From Gemmatimonadota bacterium (GTDB lineage: Bacteria > Gemmatimonadota > Gemmatimonadetes > Gemmatimonadales > Gemmatimonadaceae), in the NCBI GenBank assembly GCA_028287225.1, contig JAQBPZ010000171.1:1-11571 (forward strand): a DNA stretch of 11,571 nt, written 5' to 3'. This document shows positions 6,260-11,571 of the stretch, piece after piece. Position 1 is the stretch's first letter; every line of letters starts with the position of its first letter. The notes under the pieces are model-generated. The model had not been told where the DNA came from, made no database searches, and saw nothing but the letters and a program-made list of their open reading frames with translations. The position numbers were made by a program, and so were the translations under genes.

Positions 6260-7144
6260 ATGCGCCCCACCAATCGTATCGCGCTTCTGCTCATCCTTGG
6301 TGCCGCCGGCGCCGCCGGCACCGCGCAGGCGCAGGGGACCGCGCCCATGACGCCGATGCCCGGCCGCGACGGCCGCATCGCGCGCGCCTGCGGCTCCACG
6401 AACGACGGCACCACCAGCGCCAGCCTGCGGCGCGCCGTCGGTGACAGCGCGAGCATGGGCCTCGCCCAGCCTCCCGCCGGCACGCGCCCGATTACCGGGG
6501 GCACCGCGCGCTCGCACCAGTACCCGGAATACGACGTGGTCCTCGAGGTCCCGAACCTCTGCGTCCAGAACATCCACCTCAAGGTGGATACCGTCACCGC
6601 GAAGGTGAATCTCGACGCGCGCATCTCGAACCTGGTGCGGCTCAGCGCCGGGGCGGACGTGTTCATCGGCGACGTGGACCTCACGATCCGTGGCGTGCGC
6701 GCGCAGGCGCTGCTCCTCGTGGACCTCGACGACGTCTACCACATCGTCGACAACACGCTGACCTTCGTCGACAATCACCCGGAGGTCGTCCGCCAGCTCG
6801 GCTCCACCCTCAACAACACCGGCGCCGCCGTGGGCGGCGCCGTCGGCGGCGTGCTCGGCTCCGTGCAGGGCCTCCTCCTCGGCAGCACCCGCAACGCCGC
6901 CGGCCAGGTCGTGCAGCGCCTCGTGGACCAGGCGACCGGCCGGATCCTGGAGCGCACCCTCTCCAGCGCCGGCAAGGCCGTCGCCGAGCGCGCCCTCGGC
7001 AGCGTGCTCGATCTCCCGACCATCAGCGAGACCGCCGGCGCCGCCGGCAGCGTGGTCCGCCGCGTGCGCGACCAGGCGGGCAAGGTCATCGAGTTCACGC
7101 TCAATCGGGCGACGAACGCCGTCTCGAACGTGAAGGTGCAATGA
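6260..7144 (+). CDS. Secreted protein with beta-rich domain and GxVVxx C-terminal repeats (294 aa)
   Basis: A 294-residue exported protein; signal peptide residues 1-24 (LLLILGAAGAAG core, cleavage likely after AQA). A low-complexity linker (25-90) with one Cys (C44) follows. Residues 91-180 are the domain shared with the 163-aa protein at 4636-5127, of alternating hydrophobic/polar strands (IHLKVDTVTAKVNLDARI) and ending in a helical IVDNTLTFVDNHPEVV. Residues 185-210 are Gly/Val-rich. The C-terminal part has three short units of the form G-x-hydrophobic-hydrophobic-x-x-(L/T)-(V/L)-x-x-A starting at G215, G227 and G274, with a DLP segment between the second and third. I recall related repeat-tailed secreted proteins in other high-GC bacteria but cannot name a family. 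It has a good Shine-Dalgarno (AGAGGA, 7 nt upstream). Downstream is the hairpin repeat array. Probably periplasmic or surface; function unknown. Confidence 0.85.
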   Translation: MRPTNRIALLLILGAAGAAGTAQAQGTAPMTPMPGRDGRIARACGSTNDGTTSASLRRAVGDSASMGLAQPPAGTRPITGGTARSHQYPEYDVVLEVPNLCVQNIHLKVDTVTAKVNLDARISNLVRLSAGADVFIGDVDLTIRGVRAQALLLVDLDDVYHIVDNTLTFVDNHPEVVRQLGSTLNNTGAAVGGAVGGVLGSVQGLLLGSTRNAAGQVVQRLVDQATGRILERTLSSAGKAVAERALGSVLDLPTISETAGAAGSVVRRVRDQAGKVIEFTLNRATNAVSNVKVQ

Positions 7145-7146
7145 AC

Positions 7147-7421
7147 AGCCGGGCGCTGGCGGCTTCGCCGCCGGCTTGACGGGCGGGTCGCGTGAGCCGG
7201 CCGCCTGACGGCGGCGACGGGTCTGCCGCTTGACGGGCGGGCGGCGACGCCGCCCTTGCCGTAACAGCGGTCGCGGTACCGCCAAGCGAGCATCGCGAGC
7301 GCCCGTCAAGGCAGAGTCCCGCCGGCGCCGCAGGCGCCCGGGACAGCCGCCCGCCAAGGGTCGCGTTCCACGCGACCCGCCCGCCAAGCGAGCGTGTCGC
7401 GCAGCGACCGCGAGCGCCCGT
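7147..7421. repeat. Modular hairpin / 12-mer intergenic repeat array, copy 1
   Basis: Almost the whole gap between the 294-aa gene and the UbiB-like gene is a chain of short perfect hairpins, mostly with 3-nt loops, joined by a conserved 12-mer with consensus CCGCCCGYCAAG. The 12-mer occurs as CTTGACGGGCGG (reverse form) at 7175-7186 and 7229-7240, and as CCGCCCGCCAAG at 7347-7358 and 7377-7388; a partial copy CGCCCGTCAAG lies at 7300-7310. Hairpins (stem/loop): 7158-7172 (6 bp, TTC), 7200-7215 (6 bp, TGAC), 7239-7255 (7 bp, GAC), 7286-7296 (4 bp, GCA), 7324-7338 (6 bp, GCA, extended by GTCCCG/CGGGAC at 7316-7321 and 7339-7344), 7358-7378 (9 bp, TCC), 7396-7408 (5 bp, GCA). Stem sequences differ while the joints are conserved. 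The 12-mer points one way in the left half and the other way in the right half. No coding frame is credible. Probably a REP/BIME-like mobile or structural repeat. Confidence 0.85.
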
Positions 7422-7441
7422 TTCTTGCCTGTGCCGCCCCC

Positions 7442-9238
7442 ATGCTCCTCTCCCCCAAATACCTCCCCCGCCTCCTGGCGATGGTCGGGCTCTTCACGCG
7501 CTACGGCCTGCGCGACGTCGCCCGCCAGCAGGGCCTCATGGCGCTCCTCTCCTCCTCCGAGGACGACGACGAGCTGCCGCCGGCGGAGGTCGCCGAGCGG
7601 GAGGAGCACGCCGCCGGCTTCCGCAGGCGGCTCGTGGAGCTGGGACCGGCGTACATCAAGCTCGGCCAGGTGCTGTCCACACGGCCCGACCTCCTCCCTC
7701 CCGCCTACATCCGTGAGCTCGAGACCCTTCAGGACGACGTCGGCCAGATCCCGCTCCAGGAGATCGAGGACACCATCGAGCAGGAGCTCGGCGGCCGGCT
7801 GAGCAAGCTGTTCGACTCGTTCGACACGGAGCCCATCGGCACCGCCAGCCTGGGGCAGGTGCACGCCGCCACCCTGCGCGGCGGGCGCGAGGTGGTGGTC
7901 AAGGTCCAGCGCCCGCACATCAAGCACGCCCTCGCGGAGGACATCGAGTTCTTCCACGAGCTCGCGCAGTTCATGGCGACGCACACGTCGGTGGGCTCGC
8001 GCATCGACGTCCTGGGCGTGATCCAGCAGCTCGAGCGTGCGCTCGCCGAGGAGCTCGACTACCGCACGGAGGCCCGCAATGCGGCCACCTTCCGGCGCGC
8101 CCTCGCCGAGTACCCGCGCATCATCGTGCCCAAGGTGGTGGAGGCCTATTCCACCGAGAAGGTGCTCGTCACCGAGCGCATCCACGGACTGAAGGTGGAT
8201 GGCATCTCCCCCCTCACGCGCCTCGAGCACGACTTCACCCCGGTGGCCGAGGAGCTCACGCGCGCGTACCTGAAGGGCATCACCATCGACGGCTTCTTCC
8301 ACGCCGACCCGCACCCCGGCAACGTGTTCGTGGTGCTGCGCGGCATGAAGACCCCGCGCACCCCGTCCGACGTCGCCGCGGACCAGCGGCGCACCGAGCA
8401 CCGCGGCGCGACGACGCCGCTCGCGCAGCTCGAGGTGGAGGCGCAGGCCCGGGCCACGCCCATCACCGAGGAGGTGGACGTCCGCCTCGCGCTCATCGAC
8501 TTCGGCATGACGGCGCGGCTCTCGGCATCCATGCGCGACGCGTCCACGCGGCTGCTCATGGCGCTCGGCGACAACCGCGGTGACGAGGTGGCCGCCACGC
8601 TCATCGAGATGGGCCAGCCGACCGAGGACTTCGACCGCGCCGGCTACACGCGCGAGATCGGCACCCTCATCGCGCGCAACGTGGAGCTCACCGCGGCCGA
8701 GGTGCAGGCCGGCCGCATCCTGTTCGAGGTGATCGACCTGTCGTTCCAGCATGGGCTGCGCCTCCCCGCGGAGATGACTCTGCTCGCGAAGGCGCTCTTC
8801 AACCTCGACGGCGTCACGCGCGTGCTGGACCCGGGCTACACCCCGCTGGAGACCATCCGCGCCTTCGGCAACGAGATCGCGATGTCGCGCGCGCAGCGCG
8901 ACATGTCGCCGCGCCGCATCTACCAGATCGCGATGGAGAGCGGCGATTTCCTCGCGGCCCTCCCGCACCGGCTGGACCAGATCACCACCCGCCTCGCCAA
9001 CAACGACCTCTCCACGAAGCTCGAGGTCCCGCAGTTGCCGTCGCTGATCGTCGCGCTGCAGAAGGTGGCCAACCGCATCTTCTCCGGCCTCGTGCTCGCC
9101 GGCCTGCTGATCGCCAGCGCCCAGCTCCTCCCCTACTGGCGCGGGCTCGGCTACCTCGGCTTCATCATCGCCGGCGGTCTCGGGCTGTACATGGTCCTGA
9201 CGATCATGGTGAGCGACCGGGGGAAGGATCGGCGCTAG
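7442..9238 (+). CDS. UbiB/ABC1/AarF-family atypical kinase-like protein
   Basis: A 598-residue member of the UbiB (ABC1/ADCK) family, membrane-anchored atypical kinase/ATPases linked to quinone (ubiquinone or menaquinone) biosynthesis and lipid homeostasis. Visible marks in order: the family-specific KxGQ motif (K73-Q76, YIKLGQVLSTRPDLLP), the modified glycine loop (GTASLGQVH, 133-141), the ATP lysine K154 (VVVKVQRP), the conserved ELDYRTEARNA (204-214), the catalytic block HADPHPGN (287-294) and the metal-binding DFG (353-355). Two C-terminal hydrophobic segments (about 547-566 and 570-590) anchor it to the membrane. Between HPGNVFV and LALIDFG there are about 51 residues (298-348) where homologues usually have under ten, a polar Arg/Thr/Ala-rich insertion. 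The ATG at 7442 was chosen because the in-frame ATG at 7394 lies inside the repeat array and adds nothing family-like. No clear Shine-Dalgarno precedes it. Family call is very sure; the exact lipid or quinone target is not shown. Confidence 0.95.
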   Translation: MLLSPKYLPRLLAMVGLFTRYGLRDVARQQGLMALLSSSEDDDELPPAEVAEREEHAAGFRRRLVELGPAYIKLGQVLSTRPDLLPPAYIRELETLQDDVGQIPLQEIEDTIEQELGGRLSKLFDSFDTEPIGTASLGQVHAATLRGGREVVVKVQRPHIKHALAEDIEFFHELAQFMATHTSVGSRIDVLGVIQQLERALAEELDYRTEARNAATFRRALAEYPRIIVPKVVEAYSTEKVLVTERIHGLKVDGISPLTRLEHDFTPVAEELTRAYLKGITIDGFFHADPHPGNVFVVLRGMKTPRTPSDVAADQRRTEHRGATTPLAQLEVEAQARATPITEEVDVRLALIDFGMTARLSASMRDASTRLLMALGDNRGDEVAATLIEMGQPTEDFDRAGYTREIGTLIARNVELTAAEVQAGRILFEVIDLSFQHGLRLPAEMTLLAKALFNLDGVTRVLDPGYTPLETIRAFGNEIAMSRAQRDMSPRRIYQIAMESGDFLAALPHRLDQITTRLANNDLSTKLEVPQLPSLIVALQKVANRIFSGLVLAGLLIASAQLLPYWRGLGYLGFIIAGGLGLYMVLTIMVSDRGKDRR

Positions 9239-9270
9239 GGCGCCTCAACGGCGTTGGATGACTCTCCCGC

Positions 9271-9276
9271 TAATTT
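9271..9276 (+). promoter_or_regulatory. Possible -10 box (TAATTT) just before the YdcF-like gene
   Basis: TAATTT lies 6 nt before the ATG at 9283, in a short AT-richer patch of otherwise very GC-rich DNA, and no Shine-Dalgarno is present. This spacing fits a TANNNT -10 element driving a leaderless transcript, as known in several high-GC phyla. No matching -35 at 17 bp is seen, so this is a weak call. Confidence 0.25.
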
Positions 9277-9282
9277 CCCTTC

Positions 9283-9984
9283 ATGCCCAACTACCGCTCC
9301 GACGCCCTCGTCGTCCTCGGTCGCGGCACCGATCCCGACGGGTCGCTGCCGATGCTGGCGAAGCAGCGCGTCGAGCGTGCCGCCGAGCTGTATGCGTGGG
9401 AGGTCGCGCCGCGCATCATCTTCAGCGGGCGCTGCAGCCTCATGACCGACTCCGCCCCGCTCTGCACCGAAGGGGCCGCGATGGCCGACTACGCCGTGTC
9501 GCTCGGCCTGCCGCGCCGCGCGATGCTCGTGGAGGAAGAGTCGCGCGACACCATCGGCAACGCGTACTTCGTGCTGCGGCGCTACCTCGAGCCGAACGAC
9601 TGGCACTCCATCCGCGTCGTCACCTCGGACTTCCACATCCAGCGCACCGCGTGGGTGTTCCAGAAGGTGCTCGGCCTGGGCTATGACGTCTCCTTCTCGC
9701 CCGCCCCGTCGGAGCTCGATCACTCGACGATCGCCGCCCGCGCGCGCGAGGAGAGCGACATCTCCACCTTCCTCATGGACTGGATCGGCGGCCTGCCCGA
9801 CGGCGACCCGATCGCCCTGGCGCGCCTGATCTGGAAGGACCATCCCGGCTACGCCGCCGAGCCCACGATGACGAAGCAGGAGATCCAGTCGCGCATCAGC
9901 GCCATCGGCAGCATCCACCGGTCGGACGACCTCACGAGGCCGCGCGGACACCGGCTCCGGCAGGCGAGGGTGGCGGAGCTGTAA
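9283..9984 (+). CDS. YdcF/DUF218-family protein
   Basis: A 233-residue soluble protein of the YdcF/DUF218 family (related to SanA and ElyC), whose members are tied to envelope, peptidoglycan or vancomycin-barrier phenotypes; YdcF of E. coli binds S-adenosylmethionine. Visible blocks: ALVVLGRG (8-15), IIFSGR (45-50), TEGAAM (62-67), the signature EEESRDTIGNA (84-94), and VVTSDFHIQR (112-121). There is no signal peptide or membrane segment, so this is the cytoplasmic YdcF-like form and not the membrane-anchored SanA/ElyC form. Residues 185-233 form a polar Arg-rich extension past the usual domain end. It follows the UbiB-like gene by 44 nt. The start is set by the ATG at 9283, directly before the first strand. 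Family call sure; substrate unknown. Confidence 0.9.
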   Translation: MPNYRSDALVVLGRGTDPDGSLPMLAKQRVERAAELYAWEVAPRIIFSGRCSLMTDSAPLCTEGAAMADYAVSLGLPRRAMLVEEESRDTIGNAYFVLRRYLEPNDWHSIRVVTSDFHIQRTAWVFQKVLGLGYDVSFSPAPSELDHSTIAARAREESDISTFLMDWIGGLPDGDPIALARLIWKDHPGYAAEPTMTKQEIQSRISAIGSIHRSDDLTRPRGHRLRQARVAEL

Positions 9985-9987
9985 TAC

Positions 9988-10094
9988 TGCCGGGCGCTCG
10001 CGATGCTCGCTTGGCGGGAAACCCTCGAGCAGTGCCGTCAAGGGCGGCGTAGCCGCCCGCCCGCCAAGGCGTCGCGCGAAGCGCGCGCCGCCCG
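9988..10094. repeat. Modular hairpin / 12-mer intergenic repeat array, copy 2
   Basis: A shorter copy of the array at 7147-7421 fills most of the gap between the YdcF-like and glycosyltransferase genes. 9991-10017 is an exact 27-nt inverted copy of 7279-7305. It holds a 4-bp hairpin with TGC loop (10000-10010), the partial joint CCGTCAAG (10035-10042), a 7-bp hairpin with GTA loop (10042-10058), the full joint CCGCCCGCCAAG (10057-10068, identical to the two forward copies in array 1), and a 5-bp hairpin with GAA loop (10073-10085). The remaining bases to the next ATG (10095-10162) hold no clear structure. Confidence 0.82.
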
Positions 10095-10162
10095 GCCCCT
10101 CCTCGCCGACTTCTTGCATTCGACCCGCCGATCGGCAGGTCACACCCCCACGGAACGCCACA

Positions 10163-11571
10163 ATGATCTGCATCATCCACGGCTACCTGCTCGAAGGCTC
10201 CGGCAGCAACCTGTGGACTCGCTGCGTCGTCGAGTCGCTCTGCATGGAAGGGCATACGGTCCAGCTCGTCTGCCAGGAACCGTATCCCGAGCGCTACGAC
10301 TGCATCGCCGAGGCCTATCGGTACAACCTGGACGGAACCGTGGACCAGATGGTCAAGCGCGACGTCCCCTACCGCGGCCGGTGCATCATGCACAAGCCGC
10401 AGCTCGGCGACACGCTGCCCGTCTACGTGTGGGACAAGTACGACGAGTACTCCAACGTCGTGCCCATGGTGAACCTCTCCGACGAGGAGATCGAGCAGTA
10501 CGTCGCGCGCAACACCGCGGTGCTCCAGCACGTGGTGACGACGTACGGCGTCACCGCCATGGAGGTGAACCACGCGGTGCTGATGTCGGTCGTCGCGCAG
10601 CGGGTGAGCCACGCCACGGGGGTGCCCTATGCCATCATGGAGCACGGCAGCGGGCTCGAATACGCCGTGAAGCCCGATCCCCGCCTCAAGGCGATGGCGA
10701 CGAGCGCGTTCACCGACGCCGGCCACCTCTTCGTGCACGGCGAGGAGATGCGCACCCGCATCGAGACGATGCTTCCCGACGTCCCCGGCATGGCGGCGAA
10801 GTTCAGCACCCTCCCCCTCGGCGTGCACACCGCGCAGTTCGAGCCGGTGCCGCGGGAGCGGCGGCGCGAGAAGATGGGACGGCTGTTCGTGGAGCTCGCG
10901 AAGCTGCCGCGTGGCCGGAAGCCGGGCCAGCTGACCGCCATGGTCGAGTCGATGCAGCAGGCGCGCGACGCCGACTCGCTGCGCGCCGTGCTCTCCGGGG
11001 TGAAGTACGAGACGAAGGCCCCCGACGAGGACGTGGAGGAGAAGCTGCAGCAGGTGGACTGGGAGCACGACGCCGTCATGCTCTTCGTCGGCCGGCTCAT
11101 CTCGGCCAAGGGCATCCAGTCGGGGCTCGCCGCGCTCCCCCTCCTGCTCGCCGAGGATCCCGGCATCCGCTTCATCGTCGTGGGCCACGGCCCGTTGCGC
11201 GAGCCCATGGAGGCATTCCTCTGGGGGCTCGAGCATGGCGACCGCGCGCTCGTCGAGCGCATCGTCGCCTGCGGCCGCCTGCTCGAGGGCGACCCCGACG
11301 GGGCCGGCGGCTTGCAGGCACTCGGCAAGGTGAAGTGGTTCTTCCAGGAGCTCGAGGAGCGCGGGGAGCTGGACCACTACTTCGCGCTCGCGAAGGAGCA
11401 CGTGCGCGCCGACCGCGTGATCTTCACCGGGTACCTCACGCACCACGAGCTGCAGCACCTGTTCCCCTGCTGCGTCGCGGTCATCTTCCCGTCCATCGTG
11501 AAGGAAGCGGGTCCCCTCGTGTTCCTCGAGGCGCTCGCGAGCGGCTGCTTCCCGCTCGGCACCTACTTCGG
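10163..11571 (+). CDS. GT4-type (GT-B fold) glycosyltransferase, 3' end outside window
   Basis: An open frame of 469 codons runs off the window edge without a stop. It fits a GT-B glycosyltransferase of family 4, moving a sugar from a nucleotide donor to a glycan, lipid or small molecule. The N-terminal domain starts at once with a Rossmann strand and Gly-rich loop (IIHGYLLEGSGSN, 4-16). The C-terminal domain has FVGRLISAKGIQ (308-319, R311 and K316 likely touching the donor phosphates), IVVGHGPL (338-345), FTGYL (421-425), and the EX7E pair E448/E456 in PSIVKEAGPLVFLEALASG. Two stretches are longer than usual: about 225-300 between the domains and about 350-415 between the GHGP and FTGY blocks, both helical and charged. 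The start is supported by a weak GGAA at 10152-10155 (7 nt spacing) and by the Rossmann strand beginning at residue 2. The acceptor is unknown; probably cell-surface polysaccharide. Confidence 0.9.
   Translation, partial: MICIIHGYLLEGSGSNLWTRCVVESLCMEGHTVQLVCQEPYPERYDCIAEAYRYNLDGTVDQMVKRDVPYRGRCIMHKPQLGDTLPVYVWDKYDEYSNVVPMVNLSDEEIEQYVARNTAVLQHVVTTYGVTAMEVNHAVLMSVVAQRVSHATGVPYAIMEHGSGLEYAVKPDPRLKAMATSAFTDAGHLFVHGEEMRTRIETMLPDVPGMAAKFSTLPLGVHTAQFEPVPRERRREKMGRLFVELAKLPRGRKPGQLTAMVESMQQARDADSLRAVLSGVKYETKAPDEDVEEKLQQVDWEHDAVMLFVGRLISAKGIQSGLAALPLLLAEDPGIRFIVVGHGPLREPMEAFLWGLEHGDRALVERIVACGRLLEGDPDGAGGLQALGKVKWFFQELEERGELDHYFALAKEHVRADRVIFTGYLTHHELQHLFPCCVAVIFPSIVKEAGPLVFLEALASGCFPLGTYF

Noticed and set aside
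7358..7378. Rho-independent terminator for the 294-aa gene
   Set aside because: The 9-bp stem is strong but is followed by GCCCGCCAAG with no T-tract, and it is one of a series of similar hairpins over 200 nt past the stop.
7147..7421. CRISPR array
   Set aside because: Repeats are only 12 nt, appear in both orientations, and the intervening units are palindromic and unequal in length; no cas genes are present.
7394..7441. Upstream ATG that would extend the UbiB-like protein by 16 residues
   Set aside because: It lies inside the hairpin array, and the added residues resemble nothing in the family.
5915..8968. Very long open frame on the minus strand (over 1000 codons)
   Set aside because: It lies opposite the 294-aa and UbiB-like genes and the repeat array, and its product is a His/Arg/Glu/Ala-rich low-complexity shadow. 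Such antisense frames are common in very GC-rich DNA; the + strand genes carry real motifs.
9932..11458. Minus-strand open frame opposite the glycosyltransferase
   Set aside because: Off-frame composition (His/Leu/Val/Asp-rich) and it crosses repeat array 2; the + strand frame has clear GT4 motifs.

Overview
The window is very GC-rich DNA from a bacterial chromosome. Genes are tightly packed, often with 4-nt start/stop overlaps, and third codon positions are almost all G or C. No gene here fixes the taxon. The codon use, the many small secreted proteins with Ala-rich signal peptides and the general gene style suggest a high-GC soil-type lineage such as Gemmatimonadota; that is inference. No rRNA, tRNA, CRISPR array, transposase or phage gene was seen.

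Layout. (1) 23-1222 (+): AI-2E-family membrane permease, convergent with what follows. (2) 1259-6119 (-): eight consecutive minus-strand genes. In transcription order the first three are small secreted proteins (169, 160 and 163 aa). Next come a stand-alone receiver-domain response regulator, a YdjM-like membrane protein joined to it by a GTGA overlap, a TMEM175-like channel, a 130-aa protein with an HExxH motif, and a zinc-ribbon membrane protein whose 3' end appears frameshifted. (3) 6120-6259: divergent control region. (4) 6260-7144 (+): a 294-aa secreted protein that is a clear paralogue of the 163-aa secreted protein on the other side of that region. (5) 7147-7421: an intergenic array of short perfect hairpins separated by a conserved 12-mer. 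(6) 7442-9984 (+): a UbiB/ABC1 atypical kinase with an unusual insertion, then a YdcF/DUF218 protein. (7) 9988-10094: a second, shorter copy of the hairpin array. (8) 10163 to the window end (+): a GT4-type glycosyltransferase cut by the window edge.

The genes share a cell-envelope theme (permease, channel, secreted proteins, YdcF, glycosyltransferase, UbiB) but form no recognisable single pathway. The features that look least described are the modular hairpin/12-mer repeat present in both + strand intergenic gaps, and the divergent cluster of secreted proteins (4636-7144) built around two paralogues of a beta-rich repetitive domain.
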